5,084 nucleotides of DNA from Thermoplasmata archaeon (lineage in GTDB: Archaea; Thermoplasmatota; Thermoplasmata; WALJ01): the NCBI GenBank assembly GCA_015522885.1, contig WALJ01000060.1:1-5084 (forward strand). Reading direction: 5' to 3'. The stretch's first letter is position 1. Each line of letters begins with the position of its first letter. Below the pieces are notes generated by a model that searched no databases, was not told the DNA's origin, and saw only the letters and a list, made by a program, of their open reading frames with translations. Both the position numbers and the translations under genes were made by a program. Of this stretch, positions 1 through 5,084 are shown piece by piece.

Positions 1-683
1 ACGCTGCCGGCTTTAAGGATATCCAGAACCTCTTTATAATGTTCAACCGCTTCTTTCGGGCCGATGACATCTTCGGCCCTGTCGATGGAGATGAAGTCCG
101 CAAGTTTTTCAGGGAGCGCTCCAAGCTCTTTTTTGTCTATGAGCCTCATGGTCTCCCTGTCGTTCATTCCGTTCTTCTCAAGAAAGTCCTTCAGAATCGC
201 AATATCGCCTATTCTCAGCCTGAAGTCCTTCAATCCCGCATTTTTCATGGAATCGTAGGCGACGGAAATCATCTCAGCGGTTGCCTCAGGCGTGTCCGCA
301 CCTATAAGTTCGAGCCCCATCTGCCAGAACTCCCTGTACCTGCCTTTCTGAGGCCTTTCATACCGGTATGCCTGCCCGAAATAATAGAGCTTGAGGGGTT
401 TCGGCTCCCTCTGCATCTCGTTCGCATAAAAGCGCATCACGGGAGCGGTCAGTTCCGGCCTGAGAGCGAGTTTCCTGCCCCCTTTGTCCTCGAACACATA
501 CATCTCATCCAGAATGGCCGGGCCGGAGCGCTCCACGAAAAGCTCGGCATTCTCGAAGCTCGGGGTCATTATCTCCCTGTAGCCGTAGCTCTCAAAGGTC
601 TTTCTCAGGATATTCTCTAATTTCCTGCGCTCTGCCATCTCCTCGGGTCCGAAATCTCGGGTTCCTCGCGGGCGCTCGAACAT
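1..683 (-). CDS. hisS: Histidyl-tRNA synthetase, N-terminal part (truncated by window edge)
   Basis: Cytoplasmic class II aminoacyl-tRNA synthetase that charges tRNA-His with histidine using ATP. There are 227 codons from ATG at 683; the reading frame leaves the window at base 1, so the gene is partial here by position, not broken. The protein opens with MFERPRGTRDFGPEEM, the usual HisRS start. Seen next are the motif 1 region (about residues 30-52), the histidine-site segment RPELTAP (75-81) and class II motif 2 as RYERPQKGRYREFWQ (107-121), whose Arg107 corresponds by family knowledge to the ATP alpha-phosphate-binding arginine. The insertion domain begins after about residue 150. The second histidine-binding motif, motif 3 and the C-terminal anticodon-binding domain must lie to the left. 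REFWQ and the following GLELIG look archaeal rather than bacterial. Full-length relatives have about 410-430 residues. There is no Shine-Dalgarno site, and a TATA-like box sits 25 bases upstream, which suggests a leaderless mRNA. Confidence 0.96.
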   Translation of the reverse strand, partial: MFERPRGTRDFGPEEMAERRKLENILRKTFESYGYREIMTPSFENAELFVERSGPAILDEMYVFEDKGGRKLALRPELTAPVMRFYANEMQREPKPLKLYYFGQAYRYERPQKGRYREFWQMGLELIGADTPEATAEMISVAYDSMKNAGLKDFRLRIGDIAILKDFLEKNGMNDRETMRLIDKKELGALPEKLADFISIDRAEDVIGPKEAVEHYKEVLDILKAGS

Positions 684-702
684 GATAATGGAATAAAAAG
701 GG

Positions 703-712
703 GGTATAAAGG
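703..712 (-). promoter_or_regulatory. TATA-like box of hisS
   Basis: On the minus strand this reads CCTTTATACC, with the core TTTATA at 710-705. Its centre is about 25 bases upstream of the hisS ATG (683). Archaeal TATA boxes centre about 26-27 bases before the transcription start, so transcription would begin at or next to the ATG. No purine-rich ribosome-binding site lies between box and start, which fits leaderless translation. Transcription start not shown directly. Confidence 0.6.
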
Positions 713-732
713 GGTTTGGGAGGTTTTAGTGC

Positions 733-747
733 TTTGTAGAGTACAAA
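733..747. repeat. Short perfect dyad between the hisS and gcvH promoters
   Basis: TTTGTA, spacer GAG, TACAAA: two perfect 6-base inverted arms separated by three bases. The dyad lies about 20 bases upstream of the hisS TATA-like box, a place where an archaeal activator or repressor could bind. It does not extend beyond six bases, so chance occurrence is possible. It is also too short to be a convincing RNA hairpin. Confidence 0.3.
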
Positions 748-925
748 AATTATTCTGTCCTCCCGACGGAAGGCATACCCGGAACTGTCGCTCCTCAGGA
801 ATTCTCTCGAAACTGCCAGTCAGGAGCATCACAAGTTCGGAAGCTCATATCTCTGACTATAAAGACCGAGGAGAGGGAACAGAGAGATTCATGGCCTATG
901 CACTCTTCGTGCAATTCGAGGACCG
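748..925. other. Divergent intergenic segment without a recognised gene
   Basis: Central part of the 287-base gap between hisS and gcvH. I find no tRNA T-loop, no C/D box pair and no convincing coding frame. Short open frames cross it on both strands, but their translations are rich in Ser, Cys, Pro and Arg and run into the flanking genes out of frame. Weak structure is present: GCTCCT at 790-795 can pair with AGGAGC at 822-827 across a 26-base loop. A TATA-like TATAAAG is at 857-863; on the minus strand it reads CTTTATA. A small RNA or an upstream regulatory region is possible but not demonstrated. Confidence 0.4.
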
Positions 926-933
926 AAAAGAGA

Positions 934-946
934 AATAATTTATACT
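934..946 (+). promoter_or_regulatory. TATA-like box of gcvH
   Basis: AATAATTTATACT, with the core TTTATA at 939-944, follows a purine-rich stretch at 927-935 that could act as a TFB recognition element. The core centre is about 29 bases before the gcvH ATG (971), so the transcript should begin within a few bases of the start codon. The bases before the ATG (CACATGCGATAAC) contain no Shine-Dalgarno site. An ATG at 961 is out of frame and stops after two codons. Confidence 0.6.
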
Positions 947-970
947 CCATGGCATTCCACATGCGATAAC

Positions 971-1345
971 ATGAATCCGGAAGACAGAGTTTATACAAAG
1001 GATCATGAATGGGCTCGCATAAAGGGAAATCTTGCGACCATCGGAATAACGGATCACGCACAGAAAGAGATGACCGATATAGTATATGTGGAACTCCCGA
1101 ATAAGGGCATACTTCTCGAGGCCGGGGATGTCCTCTGTACGGTGGAATCGGTCAAGAACGCTTCGGATGTGTTCTCCCCGGTATCCGGAAAAGTGGTCGC
1201 TATCAACAAAGAGCTCGAGGACGAACCGGAACTTATCAATAAGGATCCCTATGGAAAAGGATGGATTGCGAAGATAGAGATTACCGAAGAACCTCAGGGT
1301 CTGATGAGCCCGAAAGAGTACGAAGAGTACCTGCGGTCTCTCTGA
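971..1345 (+). CDS. gcvH: Glycine cleavage system H protein (lipoyl carrier)
   Basis: Small cytoplasmic protein that carries the aminomethyl group on a lipoyl-lysine arm between the P, T and L proteins of glycine cleavage. Its 124 residues are close to the family's usual 125-130. Seen in order: TKDHEWARI (9-17), GITDHAQKEMTDIVYVELP (25-43), the lipoylation site ESVKNASDVFSPVSG (59-73) with Lys62 as the modified residue, NKELEDEPELINKDPYGKGW (79-98) and a C-terminal MSPKEYEEYL helix (112-121). All blocks are canonical, so this looks like a true GcvH rather than a remote lipoate-binding relative, although related proteins serve sulfur oxidation in some microbes. No gcvT, gcvP or lipoate-attachment gene lies in the window, so its partners must be encoded elsewhere. 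ATG at 971 is chosen because the family N-terminus aligns there and a TATA-like box lies at leaderless distance. The last 65 bases overlap the convergent GTPase gene. Confidence 0.95.
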   Translation: MNPEDRVYTKDHEWARIKGNLATIGITDHAQKEMTDIVYVELPNKGILLEAGDVLCTVESVKNASDVFSPVSGKVVAINKELEDEPELINKDPYGKGWIAKIEITEEPQGLMSPKEYEEYLRSL

Positions 1346-2243
1346 TGCGGTCCATAAGCTCTTCCATTCCCTCGCCGGTAACGACTGAAACTTTTAAATT
1401 ACCTGTTTTTCTCTTTATAATATCGGATTTTGCCTCTACAATGATGGCGGGCGCGGAAAATTTCTCTTTAATGTGTTCCATCAGTTTTTCCTGCTTTTCC
1501 ACCTCATAACCGCAGGTTTCGCTCGGGTCTATGACGAAAACAAGTATGTCCGTCGCATAGCTCAGTGCGGCCATCGCCTTTCTCTCTATCTCGTTGCTTT
1601 TTTCGGATGCTCTGTCAAGAAGGCCAGGTGTGTCTATAAACTGGAATGCCCCTGTTTTTTCTACACGATGTCCGACTATTATCTGCTTGGTTGTGAACGG
1701 ATAGACTGCAATCTCAGGTTCTGCGGTGGAGAGCGCTCTTATAATGGAAGATTTCCCGACATTCGGATATCCCGCCATAACGACATTGACAGCATCCTCT
1801 CTCATTTCCGGCAGATTCCTCAATATCGCTCTGGCCCTTGAAAGTACTTTCAGGTCTCCGTCAATCTTTTTCACCACGGAAGATATCCTTCCGTAGACCT
1901 TTTTTCGGATGAACCCGTGGTTGTTCTCATTCATGCGCTCCTTTTCTCTTCTTGCTATGGAGACCGCCTTATTGGAAGCCCATTGGATGTTTGAAAGAGA
2001 CTTCTTAAGGGCATCCCTGCCCACTTCTATATCTATCAGTTCTCTGTAAAACGGAATGAGGTCGTCTATCGACGGAAATTTCTTCACATAGCGCCTCAGA
2101 GTATGTGAGACCGTATCGGAAAAGCTGTTTATCCTGTTCAGGCTGTCATCCCTTTTCCCTTTGTAACCTATCTTTTCCGCTTTTTTGAAGGCTTTATCGA
2201 GGATTTCCTGTGCGGTCAGAATTGTCGGTATTTTGTCGTACAT
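1281..2243 (-). CDS. nog1: NOG1-family ribosome-assembly GTPase
   Basis: Predicted cytoplasmic GTPase of the OBG/NOG1 group; eukaryotic NOG1 acts in assembly of the large ribosomal subunit, and a similar role is inferred here. Its 320 residues begin MYDKIPTILTAQEILDKAF, the typical archaeal N-terminus. Residues 5-150 form the helical NOG1 N-terminal domain and about 152-305 the G domain. G1 is GYPNVGKSS (158-166), switch I YPFTTK (181-186), G3 DTPGLLDR (204-211), and the family signature DPSETCGYEVEKQEKL covers 239-254. G4 reads AKSD (271-274) where (N/T)KxD is expected, and the G5 region is VTGEG (288-292). ATG at 2243 is preferred over an in-frame TTG at 2255 because it matches the family start and lies one base after the DUF47 stop. 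No Shine-Dalgarno site is evident, so reinitiation by terminating ribosomes is plausible. The last codons overlap gcvH. Confidence 0.9.
   Translation of the reverse strand: MYDKIPTILTAQEILDKAFKKAEKIGYKGKRDDSLNRINSFSDTVSHTLRRYVKKFPSIDDLIPFYRELIDIEVGRDALKKSLSNIQWASNKAVSIARREKERMNENNHGFIRKKVYGRISSVVKKIDGDLKVLSRARAILRNLPEMREDAVNVVMAGYPNVGKSSIIRALSTAEPEIAVYPFTTKQIIVGHRVEKTGAFQFIDTPGLLDRASEKSNEIERKAMAALSYATDILVFVIDPSETCGYEVEKQEKLMEHIKEKFSAPAIIVEAKSDIIKRKTGNLKVSVVTGEGMEELMDRIRETAGTLRTLSGSSDPEVLR
1402..1418 (+). terminator. Possible T-rich terminator for gcvH inside the opposing gene
   Basis: About 60 bases after the gcvH stop, the plus strand reads CCTGTTTTTCTCTTTAT. Archaeal RNA polymerase often terminates at oligo-T tracts without a hairpin, and this is the first clear T-rich run downstream of gcvH. 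It lies inside the antisense GTPase gene, where it encodes the region just after the G4 motif, so coding constraint alone could explain it. Confidence 0.22.
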
Positions 2244-2244
2244 A

Positions 2245-2925
2245 TTACTTCGCAATCATGGCCCTTATTCTGTCGGCTGCATTCTCGGCATGGTCCGCTA
2301 TATCTCCGAGGATATTGACGAGCTTTATAAGATGCCATATAGTCACGGGGTCCATCTTATCTTCCAGAGAAAATATCCTTTTTGTCAGGTTCCTTTCGAG
2401 TATGTCCGACTCGTGTTCGAATCGATGAACGCTGTATATGTATCCCTTGGTCTCGTCCCTTTCTTTCTCTGAAAATGAGGTTTCCAGTACATGCGGCATA
2501 TTATTGACCGCTTTTTCGAACTCCTCGACAGTTCTCACCACAACCTTTTGCAATTTTGAAAAATCCTCAAAAAGTTCCGGGGGCAGCGGCTTTTCCCGCA
2601 TATCTATCCATATTACCGCATCTTCGGCATAATCGAGTATGCTGTCCTGCTGGGTAAGCGTCATGAGAAAGAATTGCTTGTCAACCGGCATCCATACGCT
2701 TTTCGGAAGGTGATTCCTTATATTGCTTTTTATTCTATCCGCTTCGCTTTCAAGCTCCTCCACTCTCTTCTTCAGAACCCTGAATTTTTCCATATCCCCC
2801 TTTCCAAAGGCTGTAAGCGCCTCGTCCAGGGCCTTAACGCACTCTCTTACCTTGCCTGCATGCTCTATGAGACCTTCGAACGGGGAGGTTCTCAGTGTTT
2901 TTCCGATTGGTGCTCTGTACTTCAT
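2245..2925 (-). CDS. DUF47 / PhoU-like protein, partner of the Pit transporter
   Basis: Soluble, nearly all-helical cytoplasmic protein of the DUF47 (PhoU-related) family, usually encoded next to Pit phosphate transporters and thought to modulate them. Its 226 residues fit the family (about 205-225). The sequence shows amphipathic helices with the acidic metal-binding-type patterns expected of PhoU folds: EELESEADRIK (56-66) in the first half and HRFEHESDILERNL (167-180) in the second. It ends with the characteristic helix LVNILGDIADHAENAADRIR (202-221). There is no signal peptide or membrane helix. ATG at 2925 is 9 bases after the pit stop codon and in the same frame as pit. A weak purine-rich GAGATGA overlaps the pit stop and may serve as ribosome-binding site. 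Cotranscription with pit is strongly suggested by the spacing. The regulatory role is inferred from the family; no direct function can be read from the sequence. Confidence 0.9.
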   Translation of the reverse strand: MKYRAPIGKTLRTSPFEGLIEHAGKVRECVKALDEALTAFGKGDMEKFRVLKKRVEELESEADRIKSNIRNHLPKSVWMPVDKQFFLMTLTQQDSILDYAEDAVIWIDMREKPLPPELFEDFSKLQKVVVRTVEEFEKAVNNMPHVLETSFSEKERDETKGYIYSVHRFEHESDILERNLTKRIFSLEDKMDPVTIWHLIKLVNILGDIADHAENAADRIRAMIAK

Positions 2926-2934
2926 GGTATCATC

Positions 2935-4185
2935 TCACAATAACAAATAGCTCAATCCCATATATAAAGAAATCGAAAGACCGACCGCAAGCGGTATGGT
3001 TATCAGCCATGATATGACTATGTTCCGCAGCACCCTCAGGTCCACGGCCGCAAGACCCCTTGCCAGACCGACACCCACAACAGCGCCCACGACCGTATGT
3101 GTGGTGGATATGGGCATGCCTATCTTGGAAAAGCCCAGAACCGTGGTTGCCACAGCGAAATCTATGGAATAGCCTCTCGTGTTTGTCAGTTCCGTTATTT
3201 TGAAGCCTATTGTCTTTATCACCTTGTATCCCCATGTGAACACTCCAACACTTATTCCGAGGCCGCCCAATGCAAGCAGGTACCATGGAATGCTCGCACC
3301 GGTAGGTATCGCATTATTCTGAACCGTGAGAAAGAGGGTTCCGAGAGGACCTATCGCATTGGCGACATCGTTCGCTCCGTGGGCGAATGCCACATAGCAC
3401 GAGGTCATTATCTGGAGGTTTCTGAATATCCTTTCTACTCTTTTATATCTATCTCCGTCATCGGGCCATCTTTCCACTGCGCGGGAAATCAGATAGTATC
3501 CAACAAGACCTGTTATCGCTCCGACAATCAAAGCTACGAGAATCACCATGGGAATGTTGTTGCTTATCCCGAGTTTCTTTCCGAAGCTTGTCTTGAGATT
3601 CAGGGAAAGAGCAATCACGAAGAATGTGGCTCCGACATATATCGGGCTGCCTCTGACAGCGCTCCTCAGCGGATTTTCGCTTGCCAGAACGAACTTCGCT
3701 ATTATCTTGAAAATTATGTATGCGATAATCATCCCCGCGATTGGAGATATGACCCAGCTGGAGGCTATCAGACCCATTTTCATCCAGTCTATGGCAGTCA
3801 CTCCCCCGGCAATCAGTCCGAAACCCATGACCGCACCGACTATGAAATGCGATGTGGAAACAGGCAACTCTTTCCATGTTGCCAGCGTGACTCCTATCGC
3901 TGCCGCCAGAAGAGCGGATAACATGCCGATTATGATAACATTGCTGTCTCCCAGAGCAGGAAGGTCCACTATCCCTTTACCGACGGTCTTTGTAACATGC
4001 TCTCCGAGAAGCACCGCACCGGCCATCTCCAAAATACCTGCGATAATGACTGCCTGTTTGAGACTTATCGCCTTTCCTCCCACGGCGGTTGCCATCGAGT
4101 TCGCTACGTCATTCGCTCCTATGGTCCATGCCATATACAGAGCTGTTGCGATGGCGATCAACAGAAGTATGCTTGCGGCAATCAC
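2935..4185 (-). CDS. pit: Inorganic phosphate transporter, PiT family
   Basis: Polytopic membrane permease that imports phosphate coupled to a cation gradient (H+ or Na+; not decidable here). It has 416 residues in two inverted-repeat halves, as in the family. Each half carries the PiT signature: WTIGANDVANSMATAVGGK (20-38) and AHGANDVANAIGP (268-280). Each is followed by a matching motif, PVSTSHFIVGAV (108-119) and PISTTHTVVGAV (358-369). A hydrophilic cytoplasmic loop with WPDDGDRYKRVERIFRN (240-256) separates the halves, and the remainder is hydrophobic helices consistent with 10-12 membrane spans. Translation starts at GTG 4185: an in-frame TGA lies three codons upstream, and the next ATG (codon 18) would remove most of the first helix. 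There is no clear Shine-Dalgarno site. It is first of a three-gene transcription unit with the DUF47 partner and the GTPase. All signature residues are present, so it should be functional. Confidence 0.95.
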   Translation of the reverse strand: MIAASILLLIAIATALYMAWTIGANDVANSMATAVGGKAISLKQAVIIAGILEMAGAVLLGEHVTKTVGKGIVDLPALGDSNVIIIGMLSALLAAAIGVTLATWKELPVSTSHFIVGAVMGFGLIAGGVTAIDWMKMGLIASSWVISPIAGMIIAYIIFKIIAKFVLASENPLRSAVRGSPIYVGATFFVIALSLNLKTSFGKKLGISNNIPMVILVALIVGAITGLVGYYLISRAVERWPDDGDRYKRVERIFRNLQIMTSCYVAFAHGANDVANAIGPLGTLFLTVQNNAIPTGASIPWYLLALGGLGISVGVFTWGYKVIKTIGFKITELTNTRGYSIDFAVATTVLGFSKIGMPISTTHTVVGAVVGVGLARGLAAVDLRVLRNIVISWLITIPLAVGLSISLYMGLSYLLL

Positions 4186-4233
4186 TGGGTCTCAGAATAG
4201 TGCAGAGTATTTCAATCTATTCCCGAAGGCCAA

Positions 4234-4248
4234 ATATTTAATAAATAT
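4234..4248 (-). promoter_or_regulatory. AT-rich palindrome, probable promoter or operator of the pit operon
   Basis: ATATTTA, a central A, then TAAATAT: perfect 7-base arms with a one-base spacer. It starts immediately after the stop codon of the upstream membrane-protein gene. On the minus strand it contains TTTATTAAATAT, an acceptable archaeal TATA box. Transcription would then start near 4215 and leave a leader of about 30 bases before the pit GTG. A weaker alternative, TTGAAATACT at about 4219-4210, would place the start at the GTG itself. The symmetry could also mark a regulator site, or simply reflect AT-rich composition. Confidence 0.45.
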
Positions 4249-4794
4249 CTAAAAATACATCTCTTCTTCGCCCTCGTTTCGGGGCTGGTGCTCTCGCATT
4301 CCATCATCGACAGGATAGGCATATTCTTCTTCGTAATATTCATCAGGAGGTGGTGCGTTCCCTTCCCTGTATTCGTCTTTGTAAACATAATACTCGACAA
4401 TCCGGTACACTATTTTGAAGGACAGAGAGAGCGCCAGCACCACTGCTATGCCGGGAACAAAGACCTCATAAGCATAGGTATCGCCCATATAATAAATGCT
4501 CATACTTCCTATGAAAAAGTATCCCCAGAGAGCAAGAAAAACAGAGGAACCGAGCGCAAATGCCAGCCTTTTCCCGCTACCTTTCTCGTAATATGCTCCC
4601 AATGATGCAAGAATCGCAGTGCCCGTTCCCAGCAGCAATATGTACAGTGCCGTGCCGTGGAAATATCTGGAAGGGTCTCCGCCTGCCGCTCCGATATAGG
4701 AAGACAGGATTGTAACAAAACCGAGTGGGACCGCTACAAGAAAAATGAAGTAGAGGATTCCCACGACCGATGCCTTTCCGGCATGTCCCATCAT
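4249..4794 (-). CDS. Unrecognised four-helix membrane protein with acidic, tyrosine-rich tail
   Basis: I do not recognise this family. The 181 residues give four likely membrane helices at about 10-32, 48-69, 77-98 and 109-131. Loops are short (GAAGGDPSRYFHG at 35-47, YEKGSGKR at 69-76, YYMGDTYAYE at 101-110). The hydrophilic tail (132-181) contains nine tyrosines, many Glu/Asp and a PPP turn (148-150). Positive charges near helix ends are sparse: Lys7, the KGSGKR loop and K127/R131. These would put the N-terminus, the second loop and the tail in the cytoplasm. Two consecutive ATGs (4794 and 4791) could start translation. The first overlaps the stop of the preceding gene as ATGA, and AGGAGG at 4805-4800 is 5 bases from the first and 8 from the second. 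Coupled translation with the beta-rich protein suggests the two act together at the cell envelope; the role is unknown. Confidence 0.8.
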   Translation of the reverse strand: MMGHAGKASVVGILYFIFLVAVPLGFVTILSSYIGAAGGDPSRYFHGTALYILLLGTGTAILASLGAYYEKGSGKRLAFALGSSVFLALWGYFFIGSMSIYYMGDTYAYEVFVPGIAVVLALSLSFKIVYRIVEYYVYKDEYREGNAPPPDEYYEEEYAYPVDDGMREHQPRNEGEEEMYF

Positions 4795-4805
4795 GCATCC
4801 CTCCT
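4791..4805 (-). promoter_or_regulatory. Shine-Dalgarno site and ATGA stop-start overlap
   Basis: On the minus strand AGGAGGG (4805-4799) precedes ATGA (4794-4791), in which the TGA of the upstream gene overlaps the ATG of the membrane protein. This is the only strong Shine-Dalgarno site I see in the window. It sits at an internal operon position, whereas the promoter-proximal genes hisS and gcvH have none. Confidence 0.75.
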
Positions 4806-5084
4806 GAGTTCATAGCTCCAGCCCGAGATATTTTCGGTCACTCTCACTATTGCATAGCTGGGATACCCGCTCACGGATACCGATGCGGTTCTTGCGATGT
4901 GTGCTCCAGCGGGAGCGGTGAAAGAATCGCCGGATGTTCCCACTACGGAACCGCCGGAATCATAGGCCGTTATTTGCAGTGATATGTCCAGTTCTCTTGT
5001 ATAGTTATTCGTAAAGGAATAGTCCACATATGCCGTGTTAAGGTCGCTATAGAGATTGCCCATAACAAGCCCGTCGAATGGAGC
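4791..5084 (-). CDS. Beta-rich, probably extracytoplasmic protein, C-terminal part (partial)
   Basis: The reading frame is open to the right edge: seven codons (APFDGLV) precede the first ATG at 5063 without a stop, so that ATG is probably internal and the N-terminus lies outside. The 97 visible residues alternate polar and hydrophobic positions, with YVDYSFTNNYTRELDISLQI (19-38) and ITAYDSGGSVVGTSGDSFTA (38-57). This strand-turn-strand pattern resembles FxLYD-like or similar Ig-like beta-sandwich domains of surface proteins. It is rich in Ser, Thr, Tyr and Gly and has two N-glycosylation sequons, N27-Y-T and N85-I-S, which suggest exposure outside the membrane. There is no C-terminal membrane helix in the visible part, so any signal peptide or anchor would be N-terminal and unseen. 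It is coupled to the downstream membrane protein by an ATGA overlap. The family is not identified with confidence. Confidence 0.65.
   Translation of the reverse strand, partial: APFDGLVMGNLYSDLNTAYVDYSFTNNYTRELDISLQITAYDSGGSVVGTSGDSFTAPAGAHIARTASVSVSGYPSYAIVRVTENISGWSYELRRDA

Noticed and set aside
39..620. 193-codon plus-strand open frame
   Set aside because: It is antisense to the well-supported hisS coding sequence and its translation has no recognisable domain.
617..832. 71-codon minus-strand frame starting at GTG 832, with a TATA-like box at a leaderless distance
   Set aside because: It runs through the hisS promoter and 67 bases into hisS in another frame. Its composition is unlike a protein and there is no domain. 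The possible promoter is kept only as part of the intergenic finding.
748..925. C/D box small RNA or tRNA in the intergenic region
   Set aside because: GTGATGC and CTGA fragments occur on the minus strand, but no properly spaced C/D and C'/D' set is present, and there is no tRNA T-loop or acceptor pairing.
795..1061. 88-codon minus-strand frame across the gcvH promoter and start
   Set aside because: Antisense to the conserved gcvH N-terminus, with no promoter or domain of its own.
2244..2255. TTG start at 2255 for the GTPase
   Set aside because: It would overlap the DUF47 end and add four residues not typical of the family. ATG at 2243 matches the usual archaeal NOG1 start.
3097..3921. 274-codon plus-strand open frame
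   Set aside because: Complementary to the pit gene. Its Ser-, Cys-, His- and Tyr-rich composition is that of a shadow frame.
3548..4252. 234-codon plus-strand open frame, hydrophobic in places
   Set aside because: The apparent hydrophobic stretches mirror the pit membrane helices read antisense. PiT signatures on the minus strand prove the other frame.
5061..5063. ATG at 5063 as the true start of the right-edge gene
   Set aside because: The frame is open upstream to the edge, there is no Shine-Dalgarno site before this ATG, and starting here would leave a beta-domain protein without any signal or anchor.

Overview
The window looks like an ordinary stretch of an archaeal chromosome with moderate GC. 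Four things point to archaea. The GTPase has the N-terminal helical domain and signature motifs of NOG1, a family of archaea and eukaryotes. HisRS motif 2 reads RYERPQKGRYREFWQ, the archaeal-looking form. TATA-like boxes lie about 25-30 bases upstream of start codons that have no Shine-Dalgarno site, the geometry of leaderless archaeal transcripts. Ile ATA and Arg AGA/AGG codons are common. A euryarchaeal or Thermoplasmata-like lineage is possible, but the sequence does not prove it. I see no mobile element, CRISPR array, tRNA, rRNA or clear sign of transfer.

Layout, left to right. (1) Positions 1-683, minus: the N-terminal half of histidyl-tRNA synthetase (hisS), cut by the window edge. (2) 684-970: a 287-base divergent intergenic region with a TATA-like box for each flanking gene, a short dyad (733-747) and about 170 bases with no clear role. 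(3) 971-1345, plus: gcvH, the lipoyl carrier protein of the glycine cleavage system. (4) 1281-4185, minus: three tightly packed genes, transcribed in the order Pit phosphate transporter, DUF47/PhoU-like partner, NOG1-type GTPase. Gaps are 9 and 1 bases. The GTPase gene runs tail-to-tail into gcvH with a 65-base overlap. (5) 4186-4248: a short AT-rich promoter region with a 7-1-7 palindrome. (6) 4249-5084, minus: an unrecognised four-helix membrane protein with an acidic, tyrosine-rich tail. It is preceded, with an ATGA overlap and a strong Shine-Dalgarno site, by the end of a beta-rich, probably extracytoplasmic protein that runs off the right edge.

How the genes fit together. Pit and the DUF47 protein form a known pair: a cation-coupled phosphate permease and a PhoU-like helical regulator. 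NOG1 is a large-ribosomal-subunit assembly GTPase, and its place downstream would tie its expression to the phosphate genes. The two rightmost genes look like a translationally coupled envelope pair of unknown function. hisS and gcvH are housekeeping genes that diverge from the shared intergenic region. I found no obviously new multi-gene system. The points most worth a second look are the envelope pair, the altered G4 motif of the GTPase, the convergent overlap and the unexplained intergenic segment.
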